The translations under genes were made by a program, and so were the position numbers. From assembly GCF_036370855.1 (NCBI RefSeq), contig NC_088106.1, positions 31,510,501-31,574,500 of the forward strand: a DNA stretch of 64,000 bases, written 5' to 3'. This stretch comes from Dromaius novaehollandiae (Eukaryota > Chordata > Aves > Casuariiformes > Dromaiidae). The notes below the pieces were generated by a model, which worked only from the letters and a program-made list of their open reading frames with translations, was not told the origin of the DNA and searched no databases. Of the stretch, positions 1 through 12,270 are shown piece after piece; the first letter of the stretch is position 1; each line of letters begins with the position of its first letter.

Positions 1-1122
1 GCTGAGCTGTGCTTTGAAGGCATTCAGACTTCCCCAGGGCCCACTACCCCTTTCTCTGTCAGCAGAAAGGCCACGCAGGGAGGAGACGTGTCCCAGGGGA
101 GGGACACGAAGCAGTGGGACCCTCCAGCCCACCTCCAGCCCTGGTGACTATTGTCCTCCTAAGGGCTCCTTGCCTCCTCCTTCCCCCTGCTCAAAGCCAC
201 GGCTCTGATCAGGGATTTTGCCACTCTCTCCCACATGCAATTACCTCCTGCATCAGGAAATTTCCTTTCCAATGGCCTTTGTCACACCAGCTGGCATTCT
301 CCAGTCCAGGATCCCACAGTGCACTTGAATAGTTGGGTAGCTTTTGCTGCCCCTCCTCACTGGATACAGCCCACTGATTTTCTCGTTTCACCTCATTTCT
401 AGTGATTATGGCCCCTGTGAAAGGCTCTGTCATGCTGGCACACTAACAGGTCTCTCTAAAAGCACCACTTAGAAAAAATAACCCCAGCCTTTTTTAGGCA
501 AGCGTTACGAAGAACAGGGCCTTCTCATGTCCCAGTTTCGGAAATGCCAGAAGAACTTGCTTTGGGGGAAGTATAAGGGGCAAGAGATGGTATCCCTTTC
601 CTGATTCTGCCTGGCAAAGAGATGCTCGAAAATGCTCTCAGTGGTGCAGTGCACCAGCACAGGATGGCGAAATGGCTCTGGGGTCTCCACAGTGCTGGGA
701 TTCGTCAGGATGACAGTCCTGGATGGGATGGGTTGGCACGGGTGTGGAAGCCGCACAGGGAACCGCTCGCTGGGATGCTCCAATCTCCCTCCCCAAGTGC
801 ATGCAAGCCTCAGTTTGCATGGCCACATCAGTGGGGTGGATAGGGAGGGCTATTGCTGGAGGCTGGCTGGGGAGCTGCTGGTGAGGCCCTGACACGGACC
901 TGGGTGTGTCAGAGCGTCTTCCCCAGCCCCGAGCAACATGAGGTCATGGGAAGAGGCTGGGAGGTAGCTAGACAGGTTGTCGTGTTCAGACCTGCCTTCT
1001 CTGGGGTGCTTTTATCTCTGGGAGTTGGGCTGGTCTGAGGGAACTGGGAGGCTCCCAGGAGTGTCTGCTGTCCTGGTGTGGCCAAGAAGGCAGTGGACAG
1101 GCTGGAAGAGAAAGCACCTTAC
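1..1122 (-). other. DGK-like intron 2 (partial)
   Basis: I looked on the minus strand for the next recoverin-homology exon (a sequence resembling FEGFKLFMKTFLE) and did not find it, so exon 3 is presumed to be off the left edge. No repeat was recognised. Confidence 0.6.
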
Positions 1123-1199
1123 CTGTTCTGGGTTGTACCTGGCAAGGACGCCGTCCCCATGGAACTCCTCCAGGACATCCTTGAGCTTCTTGGTGGAGT
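1123..1199 (-). CDS. DGK-like coding exon 2
   Basis: Acceptor CTCCACAG ends at 1200 and donor GTAAGG begins at 1122. The exon completes Tyr23 and adds 25 codons, STKKLKDV through YNPEQ, ending in phase 0. The lysine-rich helix and LEEFHGDG stretch are diagnostic of the DGK recoverin-homology domain. Confidence 0.87.
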
Positions 1200-4100
1200 C
1201 TGTGGAGACAAAGGCATTCACTGAGCACAGCACCAGTGAGCTCAGTTTGCCATTAGACCAGTAGCAGCACACAGAGATGAATTAACCTGATGACATAAAA
1301 TCTCTCGAATGACCAGTTCCCCCCCCATGCCTGAGGAGAGGCCATCCCTGTGCTGTTCTCCTCCCCTTTGGAGGAGGCATGGTGTCCTGGGTGGTGTGCT
1401 GCAGCAGGCATCTGCCTGGTTGCCTGAAACCCTCCTCTCCAGCACCGCACAGCAGTGCAATGTCCTGCTCTGAACAAGACCTGCTCTGCTAACACCAGAG
1501 CAGGTCACCCAAAACGCCTGCCAGTCAAACCTGCTGTCCATAGAGCCTGCATGTCCCTGCTGGCCTCCTAAATACCATCATTTCTGAAGCTAGACCTAAT
1601 CTATTCCAGGTTGTTTTTGGCATCCCCTGGCCAACCTTAAAAATATGGATCAGAATTGGAGGATGAAGGAGATGGGGTGATGTGAGGCCACATGTGAGGC
1701 TTAGTACCTCCTCACTGAGAGGTTGTACCCACGAGTACCCTCTTGCTGGTAGCCTGCATCTTCCCCACTCCTTGCAAAGTGCCCTGGGACTTTGCCCCAA
1801 CTGTTTGGCTGCCCTGGGATGTGTCAAAGAAAAAGAGAGAGGGCCATTGGTCTGCTTAGATCAACACACAAATAATGAATTGTCCATGTATTTCCCTGAC
1901 TGAGCATCCTCAGAGCTGGAGTGGCTGTAGGGATGGGACACTGCTCCTCCAACAGCTGGGAAATAAGAGAAAAATTGGAAAAAAAGATCAAGAAGGGTAA
2001 GAAACTTAAGCCCTAACATTCAGACTCAGACCTCCAGACCCGTCCAAGAGCCCATTTTAAAGGTTCTCTAACAGCCCTGTTAATTAGTGTTAATTCTTCT
2101 CTCCAACGAGAGGGTCTCGCTGCTTCCTCTTCTTCACAGCTCTCTGTTGGGGATGCAGAATGGGGATGCTGGGACTGAGGCTCAGCGCTGGACCATGAGT
2201 GTCCAGGATGTGGGGCCATGGGAAGGGGCACAGGGAGCAGCGGCAAGGCGACATGTCGACATCTTGGTGGGACAAGGGAGGCAGGGCACTGTGGTGCCAT
2301 GGCTGGTCCTGGGGCTGCAGAGCCCCGCTGGGGGCCAGTGTGTCCACGAACCCTACTGTGAGGTTGGCTTTGGGCATGTGGGAGCAGCAGAGGGTCTTTG
2401 AGGGCTTTGAGGGCTGGGTAAAACCTTAGTGAGTCCCTGGCCCTGCCCCAAGCGGCCGTGGGAAGCAAACACTCTGTAGACAGGGTGGTGCAGCAGCCCC
2501 ATGTGCCCCCGGGCGGCCCTGCCCTGAGACATGGGGACACACTGTGGCTCCCAGAGGGTGGGTGCCCTTGCGGCTCTCAGGGCAAGGGGACGTAGTGTGG
2601 CAGGGCCCCTTCACACCTCTGTTGGCCACATTTCCATGAGACACCTCCCATTCACACTGGTGATGGGGGGGGGGTTGCTTTTCGCCACTAGTTCCTCCTT
2701 ATATCTCACCAAAGGCATTTTCCAATGTTGCATGTTATAAACAGTATGATCTGGATTGAAGTTAATCTGTTCCAGATACTTTCAATTTTAGAATGACATC
2801 CTACAGACTTTTTAAACCAGCAAGGATAGCTAACTCTCAGAATGGCAGGAAAGCGGAGGCTGGATGAGCCCCATCCAACCGCCCCAAACAGGGCCTGTTT
2901 TTAAGCTAAGGTCGGGTTCAGCCAAGTTTTGAGTATCTCCAACAATAAAGATTCCCCCAGCTCTCTAGTCCTGGTCCCTGCATCCGACCACCCTCATGGG
3001 GAAGATATTTTCTCTTATGCCCAGTGGGAACCTTCTGTGCTGCCACTCGTGTCCGTCACCACTCACCCTTTCACTGAGCAAGCGACCTTTTGAGAAAAGC
3101 CTGGCTCCATCTTCCCTGTAACCCCCTTTAGGTAGCTGAAGATGGCACTAGCTACCCCCCTTCACCTTCCTTTCTCCAGGCTGAGGTGACTCTCATGGGC
3201 TCCAGCCCCCCCGGCCTTCTGAGCAACCCTTCACGTCACTTCTCTGGTCTATCCTTGTGTCTCCTGTAGAGAAGAGCCCAAAACTGGCCACAGAAACCCA
3301 GATGTGGCGTTGCAAGTGCCAAGTGGAGGGGAAGGACCACATCCCTCAGCCTGCTGGCTACACACCTGCTGACAGAGTCAGGCTGGTGGGTGGCCCTCAC
3401 CGCTGCTAGGGCACGCTGCCCTCCCCCAGCCAGCACAGCATGCTGCCCACCAGGACTCTCCGGTCCCTTTCTGCAGAGCTGTCTCCCAGCCTGTCCTGTT
3501 GCAGGGGCTCAGTCAATGTCTTTGTTAGACAGAAAGATGCCACAAAAGGTCTAGGTAAGATCAAAGTGCTTTGAAGGAGAAGCTGTGGAAAATACTGCAT
3601 TTGGACTGTGCATCTCTGCCTCAGGGAGGGGTAAGGATGGTTCATCCGTGATAGTCTTAGCCTTCAGATGGAAAGTACCTTTCTTTTGCTAGGCAATATC
3701 CCTTCTGCATGCTTGCAAGCAGTGCTAACATTCAGAACATTTCCATTTCCCTGATTAGTCCCTCGTGGATCACATAAAGATGACTGAGTGATGTCTGGAG
3801 ATGGAAAGGATATTCACAGTTTTATAAAACACCACTTTGCCCAGCTCTTTCTCCAGCAGCCCTCCTGGAGACACTGCTAGGAATGCTGCAGCTCGCCTCC
3901 CCGAGCTTCCAGACCACAGAATTTCTTGCCAAACTTTGATTAAGAAAATGAAGATGCTGCATATATTTTGAACTCAGCATTACAGATGGCATTTTATTGT
4001 CTGTGATTAAATAAAACAGAGACAGCTTTCTGGAGAGGCAGGACTAGATTCAGACAGTGATACTCCACATACGTCTCTGCCCGCAGCCCCATCTTGCAAC

Positions 4101-5853
4101 GCCTCGGATGCTTGCGGTGTGCCTGGGAGACAGGTCCCCGGGGCTGGAAACAAGGTGGGGGGGGCAGTTTGCATGGTTTTATTTGGATTTGGAGACAGAG
4201 CCCCAGCAGGACTGTCAGTTTTGACCCAGTTTGCCTCAATCTTAAGACACAGGATGAGTTTAGAGGTCACAAGAGGAATGCATTAAGCAAGTCAGGCTTT
4301 GGTGCCAGAGTGGAAACAGGCAGTTATAAACAAAACAAACTGGAGCCTTGGTCCTGTTCTAAGCTTAACACCTGGTTACTACGCTGACTGTTTGCACTCT
4401 GTTATTTGGGAGCCCTGGGACACGTCCCAGCCCTGAGGACAGCTCTGGGAGGCCGGGATGCAGCCGAGGGCTCTCGGGGCTGGGGGGTTTCTCAAGGCTT
4501 GTGTGCACTGCCTGGGATCCCCGATCCTCTCCCATGCAAACGAAGGAGCCGAGCTCATCCGGGGGGGCTGCGACCTCGGCAAAGCAAAGCTCTCCCAGGC
4601 TTTACACCCCCTTCTCCATTGGGCCTGTGATCCTGGCTGGGTCTTGGTGCTCTTCCTGCCCCGTGCTCAGCACTCCCTGGGTGTCACCATTTCTTCTATA
4701 TCGCCCACCACAGCGAGCACCCCAAGGGCAACTGCTCTCCTCTGCTTGTGACCTCGGGGACATCATTAGCTGCTTCTGATGCTAACGCAGTCCTGACAAA
4801 GGCACCGCCTGAAACAACCCATAGGGCAGCTCTGCACGTTCAGGAAAAAACAGTCTGCTTTCCTCAGCGGCATTTTACTCTGCTAACAAATGGGGGGGCC
4901 ACGGAGGAGCCCCGGTGCCAGCTGCGCCACGGGATGGGGCAGGAAATCCTGGCATGCTGCAGGCAGCTCCATGGCATGGGGGGACACCCCGATGCCGGGA
5001 GCCAAGGGGGCAGAAGGTGCCTGTGCTCCCTCCACCATGAGATGAGAGCTGGCTGCTAAGCCATGACGCGAAGCTGGTCCCAACATGGAGAAGGAGACGT
5101 GCCCTCACCTCTAAGAGATGGAAAAGTACTGCCCTCCCTACAATCCCCTGCCAAGGGAACAGAGATAATTTCAGATCAGTGCCATCACTGAAACTACTAA
5201 AAATATGTGAGAAGAGCTACTTTATAAGCTCTGCTGGTGGAGGGTGCTTCCTTTAAATGCTGCTGGCGGAGGGCTTGGGGTCTCCAGAGGTGACGGATCC
5301 TGCTGTGCCTCCCTGAAGTCCCTGGCTCTGCTGGCCTGCGTTACTCCGCTGCCACAAAAATAGACCCCGATTCCACAGGCAAAATCTCCCCATGCTTAAA
5401 ATGCAGGGAGAAAGCCAAGGAGTGAAAGCCCATCCCCACGGCTGTGCCGCTGCAAGCACAGAAGACACAGAGCGCTGCTGGGCAATGGGTTCTGCAGCAG
5501 CCCGGCAAGGCTTGGCCTCATCAGCAGGGCGGGAGGAAGGGCCGTGCCCAACCCTTGTCCCGGACCACACTTGCCTGCACGACCCGTAGCAGTAAATTCC
5601 CGACCTCAAATCTAAGACACCGTCTAGTTCCTCAGCAAGTCAGCAAAGGGGAGGAATGGTCCAGCGCAGATTAGCGGGACTCGTAACCCCCCCCCGTCTC
5701 CCTCCCAGCGATGCTCTCAGCCTGCGACTTCCCGCAGCCCCCCGCGCGGGTGCCGGCGAGCGCGCCGGGCGCCGCGGGGTACTCACAGTCCGTGTACTGC
5801 TGGAGCTGGGCGAACTCCGCGGGGCTGAGCGAGATCCAGCCGCCATCGCTCAT
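1123..5853 (-). CDS. Type I diacylglycerol kinase (DGKB-like), 5' end only: two coding exons
   Basis: Two minus-strand exons, 5853-5787 (67 nt) and 1199-1123 (77 nt), join in phase 1 through a GTGAGT donor and a CACAG acceptor to give the first 48 residues. Recognisable pieces are [18 protein letters not shown] and [16 protein letters not shown], then YNPEQ. This is the start of the recoverin-homology domain that precedes the EF hands, C1 domains and catalytic domain of the calcium-regulated type I diacylglycerol kinases (alpha, beta, gamma), cytosolic/membrane enzymes that phosphorylate diacylglycerol to phosphatidic acid. From memory the match is clearly closest to DGKB (LEEFHGNG, YNPEG); DGKG and DGKA diverge in the second exon. 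All later exons lie left of the window. The gene is head-to-head with PTTG1IP, about 32 kb away. I give no symbol because DGKB itself is not expected beside PTTG1IP; a separate paralogue is possible. Confidence 0.85.
1200..5786 (-). other. DGK-like intron 1
   Basis: A 4.6-kb intron bounded by matching phase-1 splice sites. It carries an antisense CR1 fragment (about 2850-3515) and a G10 homopolymer near 2666-2675. No additional exon can be supported. Confidence 0.7.
2850..3515 (-). mobile_element. CR1 LINE fragment, antisense, degenerate
   Basis: Read on the + strand this shows the reverse complement of the CR1 3' region, with its landmarks in order: a GAGCCCCATCCAACC end, an ACCACCCTCATGGGGAAGAT segment, TGGGAACCTTCTGTG, a TCTCCAGGCTGA block, the AGAAGAGCCCAAAACTGG-like block, and TTTCTGCAGAGCTG. 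It is 5' truncated and heavily mutated, with no reverse transcriptase frame left. CR1 is the dominant LINE family of birds, which supports an avian source. Confidence 0.75.
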
Positions 5854-6060
5854 CGTTGAGGCGGCCGCGCGGCGGCGGCGGCACCGCGGACGGGGGGCGA
5901 GCCGCCGCGCTGGAGCCGTGCCGCGGCACCCGAAGCTGTCTGGGCTCCTCGCCGCGGGGCCCGGCCAGCCGCCGCGGTCACATCAGCGCTGCGAGGGAGG
6001 CGGCGGGCTCTTGTCCTGCAGGCGCCGGCCCCACGGCCCCGCGGGCAGCACGTCCATGAG
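5690..6060 (-). promoter_or_regulatory. CpG island / 5' UTR of the DGK-like gene
   Basis: A dense CpG block surrounds the first coding exon, with GCCGCC repeats just upstream of the ATG. No splice acceptor is evident immediately 5' of the ATG, so this is probably a transcription start region rather than an internal exon. No TATA box is seen. Confidence 0.6.
5787..5853 (-). CDS. DGK-like coding exon 1 (start codon)
   Basis: It reads [22 protein letters not shown] plus one base, then a GTGAGT donor at 5786-5781. The start is chosen because MSDGGW fits the short N-terminus of type I DGKs. The exon lies in a CpG island. Open frame past the donor is intronic. Confidence 0.85.
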
Positions 6061-9000
6061 CTTCACAGCAGCCGAGCCGGGAGCATCCATTCAGCAACTG
6101 CCTCCCTGGAACGAGGAAGAAACAGAGGCGACAGGATGACTGAGGCTGCTGCCAGCCCGCAGCCATCGTCCCGCGGTGACGGCCCCTGCCGTCGCGTGGT
6201 GACCCAGCGCTGGTCTCAGCGAGGCGCCCCAGGACACCTGACCGGCCCCGAGGGCTGCGAGGCCCCGGGCTTGGCACCCCCAGGAGACTCTCCTCTCCCC
6301 GGGACCGAGCTCGTCGCAGCGGCTTCGGCACCAGTTGCAAAGACCGCAATTCCCGGCATCTGGAGGATGCAGCTAGATAAAGGTCACGAGCTGAGGACAG
6401 GGCAACTTTCTCTCGCTAACTGCGAAAAAGGCAAATGCCACAGGCAAAGAAAAATGAGCTTGTCATCCATCAGGCATGCAGAAGAAACCCTCCACCACGC
6501 TCGCGGAGACTAATTGGAGCTCACTAAGATCTAACGCAGATGAGCCTTCCCTACTCGGTCCATAACGTCACGGGGTGGGAGCCGAGGCTTCCCACCTAAA
6601 TCTCCAGCTGGAAGTGCTTTGCGTGGCACGGCCTTTCCAGGTCTCTAACCCCCTTCTCCCACGGGCTCAGCCCAGGCCTCTAGCACCTGGGGCTTGCATT
6701 GAAAAATTTCCCTGCTTTAGGAGATGCTGCAAACAGGAGGGATTCCTTGGGCTGGATAAAATGGGAAATGCCCACATAACGCAGTGAAAAATGCTCTGCT
6801 GCTTCCAGCTAGATGTTTGCCACATGCATTTTCAGGGGGAATTCAGCATGATCCAAGCAGAAAGAGCTATTAATTAGCAGATACGCAGCTCTTCAGGCCT
6901 TGAGGGCAGGAGATCTGAACAAGCGGAAACTCAGGATGTGCCTTCATCTATGAAACTGGTCATGGCCTTTAGCTGCCTCCTGGACCCAATAATCATCTCT
7001 AATGAAAATCTATGCTAAAAATTGGGCGAGAGGGAACATGCACAAATAAGAGAAGTGTTGGAGAAACCTGTGCCACAGAGGAAATGTCAGAGGGCCTCAA
7101 AAGAAGTGGCAGTCTCCAGCCAGTCGCTTTGCAAGGCTTCAAAATGTATTAGCTTCTTCACTTAACTGAATCAGCTGCCGAGGTCTGGGGGGAAATGTCA
7201 GCTTCCTGAGACAGTTGTTCTTCAAGGAGCAGATGAGAGCAATTTGATCTTGATTTTAGGGCCATCTCCCTGCTAAATGTTGCCTACCAGTTTCCACCAG
7301 GCTGATTTGACTAAATGGATCAAGCAGACGATGGGGAATCTGTGAAAGGCCAACTGACCTCAGGCAGTGTCCAACAAGCGCCCTCATCCATCACGTCGGG
7401 CTGGCTGGGGTGCCCGCGTCACCTTTTCATTAGAGGGAAAAGGCATTTGATTAAGGCGAATGAGTCATTTTGAGTGGGGAAGGGGGTGGGGGGAGGAGGG
7501 TGCGTTTCGGGGCAGGCAGCAAGCTCAGCGGCGGTGCTCAGCCCGTCGCAACGTGCTCGGCCCGGCCTTCCCCAGTGCTGTCCTGGCCTCTAAATGAGCG
7601 TTTCCTGGCACAAATGGCCAACGAGAGGCTGAGCCCCCAAATTTCCCAAGCAGCTCCCCAAAGAGATAAGCCAGGCATCAAGAACACCTTTGCGATGTGG
7701 CTGAGACCCACGGCCAGGTTTAATGTGCTCTGCCGGCCCCGTAAACCTCCTGCCAGCATCCCCTTGGACGGTTAAAGACGGGATGCTCTGCGGCATCCCT
7801 GCTTTGCCCGGGGCACTTCAACCCTTGGCTGCGAGGTGGATTTCCCCAGGCCAGGCTGCCTCTTTGGCCAGGAGCTTGCTGGAGGAGCTTTGGTGGCTCC
7901 CCTTCTCCTCGTGCTGGAAGGTAACAAGCGCTCTTGTCTGCTGTCAATCAGATCGACCCTTTGCGTCCGTCTCCTTACACCTCTCACCTCCCCTTTGCTA
8001 ATAGCTGCTTTTCGAAAGGCAGACTGCTCCGGATGCAAACACAGCCTGGGTGCTTGGTGGCTTTTACAGCCTCCACTTGTGTTGTTTACCACATTTGCCG
8101 TTCCATTTTCCTGCAAAATCTCTCTAATTGAGAGAGGAGATATGACACACTTCACACAGCTTTTGGTAGGCAGGCAAAGGAAAATCAGCGCTTGGGGCTC
8201 TGGTTCTCTTACCGCTCAGTGCTCTCCACCACGGTGGTGGGCAGGAGGACATCAAGGTCCAAGCTAGACGCGGACGCAGGCCTCGATCCTGCCATGCACG
8301 GCTGCACGGGATCCAAGGTGCTGCCTGGACAGCCCGGCTGCCTTCGCTCAGTCCTGCCGGCTTGCACGGGCTGCTCGGGCATCTCGTGCCGCTGCGTTTC
8401 CTCCTCCACACCTTCCTCTTGGGTTAAAACACAGTTTGTGTCGGACTTGATCTCCTCGTGGGAGACTCGCCAGCACTTACAGCAGAGAGGGAGGAGGAGG
8501 AGGCGGCAGCGGCACGGGATTGCTACCACAGGGATATTAGCTGCCTTCTGGAGGGGCTTAACACGTGATAAAGATGTCAGGTTTGGGCCCAAGCGGATGA
8601 TACTTCTCCCGGAGCACAGCTGCTTTTAATAGCCGGTCGCTGCGGCACAGCCTCTGCCTCCTGCTAAGAAGACGTGGCTGCCCGGCCAAAGGTCTGGAGC
8701 AAAAATAATTGCTTTACTAACATTATTTTGGCTCTAACATTAGCCACTGCAAGCACCCCGGGGGCAACGCAGGGCACAGACGCAAAGCCCCATCCTGGTG
8801 GGGGAGGACACAGCCTAAGACCAGCCTCAGGGCTACAGAGAGGACAGTGACCCATCGCTACGGGGCAAGTAGGCAGCGCAGGGCCAAGCGCCCGCAGGTG
8901 CTCTCAGCTGGTGGCCGAGTGGGTTTTCCAGCTGTGGGAAGCAAATGCCACCAGCCTGGTAGGGAGCAGGTGAAACCAAGCTCTCCAAGAACTGCTGTTG

Positions 9001-10730
9001 CCCCACGCCCAAAAAAAAGCAAAGCAAACTCTGGGCAGCCGGTGCCTACCCTGGGCACAAGTCTGCTGGAGCTAAAAGACACAGATCTGCTCAGCCCTTG
9101 CCCCCCGAGACGCTGTACCGGCAGTCACGAGCGCTAGCTTGGAGCAAAACCTGCTTCACTGCCATGGCCTTCAGAGCAGCCCTGAGGAGACGACGGAACA
9201 GTCGCTGCAGAGGTAACAGGGATCAAGCATTAAATGCACCAGTTGCAACACACGTTTTTTCCCCTTTGTTTCAGTTAACAGCAAAGATGTCAAGGAGACA
9301 GCGCTTTGGGATGCTCTAATGATACAAATGAGGCATTAGCTCTTGGGGGAGAGAGGAGAGCAGCTTTCTAAAGAGACACAGTCCCCATAGCTTGTTGCCT
9401 CGGAGGCACCAGCCGTGCCCCCGAGCTCCAACGCACGGCAAGCTGCGGGGACACGGGGTGCAGACATCACGTGGCCGACATCCTGGGCAGCCACGGGGCC
9501 CTGTGGGCAACCTGAGCAGCTCTCTGGGTGCCCACCAGGCCCCAGGGCCACTAGCCCCAGAGCTGGGGTGCCGGGGAGCAGGTACCAGCCCCACACGACG
9601 GAGGGGTGATGGACAAGCAGTTGGGATTTGCCTCAAGGCAAATCTACCTGCTGGGGATCTTGCTGCCCCAAGGATGCTCTCCACGACCCAGGCAGCCGCT
9701 TCTGTCCCAAGAAGCTCTTCCACATCTCACTTGCTGCTGCCTTCCCTTCCCCAGGAAGCCATGGGCAACATTCGCCCTGTTCAGAAGAGATAAACACGGC
9801 TGTAGAGAGACATGCTCCACCATTTCTGCGGGCCTGTTAACGAGATGCAGAGCCAACGTGCTGCAGAAGAGCAGGGTGGTTTCCTGCACGCAGCCTCAAC
9901 GCCTCTGATTAAATCCAGGGCTGAGGAGCGGAGCCATGTTCCTCCAAGCTGAGAAGGGTTTGAGGCAGAGATGGAGGGAGGAAAGGCGTCTGGACAGTCC
10001 AAATAAATACACATTTTCCAAGAAAACTGTCATGTCACGGCAGGAAATATCTGGGTGCTCCAGGGGTGTTTTGCAGCACCAGGATGCCTGCTGCTGATGG
10101 GAGACAGTCCTGGGAGTGGTACCACTGCCAGGGCTCTTGTGCTTAGAAACCCTGTCCCACAGCCCAGGATTTGTCATCCGCAGCAGAGCACTGCTAAAAT
10201 GCTGCAAGCAACACAGTGAGGGCCGTATTTCCCCTGACCTGGGGACTTCCCAGGCCTCCTCTCCCGCCGAGGCATTGCCACTGGTCCTGCAGGCTGGGCA
10301 GCCTGCCTCCACTGCCCGCGATGTCCCAGCTCCTGTCCCCACGGCTCTCTGCTCTGATGTCTCCAACCAGGAGCGGGCTGGACACAACGTTTCTAGGGAT
10401 TTTTCTTTCTGGTTAGAAAAAATACCCAAAGTCTTCCCAAGCCCCCGTTGGCTTCCTAGGGTTCTTTGCCTTGGGAAAAAGGACAAACCGAAATACTGTG
10501 TTTGAATCTTTCCAAGATGAAAGTTTGTCTCGAGGTATCTCCTAGATTGGTTCAGAAGAATTCAGGCTGCAAGAAACCCTCTCCCAGTGTAAACATGCTT
10601 TCTCCTCCCACGCAAAAGAGCTGTTTAGTTTGACCAGAAACTATTTTTTAATCTTAAATTTACACAAGGAGAGGCTGAGAGAACAGGGTTAGCTAGGCCT
10701 GCAGAATAAAAGGCGAAGGGGGGGGGGGGA
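6061..10730. other. Intergenic, no gene recognised
   Basis: No ORF here shows a recognisable domain or consistent splice framing. The stretch 6780-7470 is unique, AT-richer sequence in a GC-rich setting and could be a conserved noncoding element. The ORFs of 123-145 codons look compositional. Confidence 0.5.
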
Positions 10731-10734
10731 CTAG

Positions 10735-11010
10735 CTGCTGTTTTCAGCTACTTCAGACAGACCCAAGTTGCAGCATGGGAAGCTCCCACTGGGCATAAGA
10801 GAAAATCTCCTCCCTGTGATGGTGGTCAAACACCAGGACAGGCACCAGAGAGCTGGAGGGGGATCCACATCCTTGGAGATATTCAGAACTTGCTGGGACA
10901 AGGCCCTGAGCAACCTGGCCAAGCTTTGCAACAGGTCCCGCTTGGGGCAGGTTGGACGGCAGCTCCCTGAGGGCCCATCCAACCTCCGCCTTCCTGCAAG
11001 TCTGTGAATT
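10735..11010 (+). mobile_element. CR1 LINE 3' end, sense
   Basis: The order of motifs is that of a CR1 3' tail: GGAAGCTCCCACTGGGCATA, AGAGAAAATCTCCTCCCTGT, GATGGTGGTCAAACACCAGG, ATCCTTGGAGATATTCAGAA, GGACAAGGCCCTGAGCAACC, then GGGCAGGTTGGACGGCAG and CCCATCCAACC. It ends near a run resembling the CTGTGAATT terminal repeat. Only the last ~275 bp survive and there is no coding capacity. An ORF at 10768-11007 lies wholly inside it and is spurious. Confidence 0.85.
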
Positions 11011-11489
11011 TGCAAAAAAATAAAGTTTGCAGCTCCAATCTGAACTGGTTCCCATTCCCTGCCTCCTGGCCTCTGGAAAACCCTCAAACCTCGTGAATCC
11101 CGGAGTGCTGCCAGTGGCAGCCTGCTAGATAATGCGCACCAAGCCTCTCCTCTGACGGATGGCAGTAAAAACGTCCATCATTTCTTTTAACGAAAGGTTA
11201 CAGGGCGCTGCGAAGAAGGACAAGAAAAGCAAAGCAAAGCGCAGTTAATTGGGCCATCCCAGGGGCTTTCCCCCAGCAACTTCTGGAATAACAAACGCTA
11301 CTTCTGGCATGTCAGTCTTACACTGCAGGAAGGGAAAGAATAGGCCTCCCTAGGAATCCAGCTGCTGCTCATTTGGGCGTCCTCTGAATTGTCAGCGGCA
11401 AATTATATTAAATCAAATTTGCCTCTTTCTAAAAATAGCTCCCCTGCCAGTGTTACAAATAACACCGGATTACCCTAACCGAAAGCGAT

Positions 11490-12270
11490 TACTGGGGAAC
11501 GTCCCCTCTTCCCCCGCCGCCGCTTTGTGCCACCGCCACCGTGCCGCGCCGCGTGCTCTGCCCTCGGCCGCTCTCCGCTGCTTGTGTGGGTTTTGCCTCT
11601 TTGCACACAACGAGCACGTTGCCAGCAGCAAGACGTGACTGCGGGACTATTACAGCAGCTGGGGGAGGATGAGGAAGCGGGAGGGGGGAGAGCCGGGCTC
11701 CGAATGGCTTCCCAAACCCGCTCCCAGGATCTGGCTGGTTCTGGAGGCGTTGCAGTGCCTCTGGAGTGCCGGTGCTGCCTGGAGGGCTGCGGAGCTTCCC
11801 GCCGGGCCCGGGGGTGAGGGAGCTCTTCCGAGGGGACCTGTGAGAGGCAGGTAGGGAAAGCAAGCCGGGCGGGCTCGATCTGCTCCGCAGGGAGCCTCCT
11901 TTGCCGGCTCGCGGCACCTCGGGGCCGGCAGACACCAAGTCTAGCAGCGCCGGGGCAGGGGAGCCCCGGGCACCGCAGGCAGCTCCGTGGCCGGCGGCTG
12001 CGGGGAGAGCGGCAGGCTCCGCAGCAAGCGCGGCCCGGCCATGTACGGCCTGAAACGCTCGAGTCAACAAGGGAGATGCCAGGCCGGACCTGGCGCGGGG
12101 CCAGGCCCCGTCGGCGAGCGGGGCCGGGGGTGAGGCCGCGGCTGCCCTGCGGTCAGCTCCGAGGCACAGGGAGAGGGCACGTCCCGACATCCCGCGGGAG
12201 AGAGATGCTGCTCAGTGCCCTCGCTGATGGAGCGCGCGGGGCCGGGTGGGTTCCCAGGAATGGCAACGGG
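11490..12270. promoter_or_regulatory. CpG-dense patch, unassigned
   Basis: CpG-rich sequence with long overlapping ORFs on both strands (up to 233 codons) and no recognisable protein. It might be an unmethylated regulatory island or simply GC-rich intergenic sequence. No matching exon was found nearby. Confidence 0.35.

Noticed and set aside
505-828. Minus-strand IFEHLFARQNQ stretch as DGK exon 3
   Set aside because: It does not match the expected DGK sequence after NPEQ, and no well-placed acceptor and donor pair frames it.
10768-11007. 79-codon ORF
   Set aside because: It lies entirely inside a CR1 3' tail.
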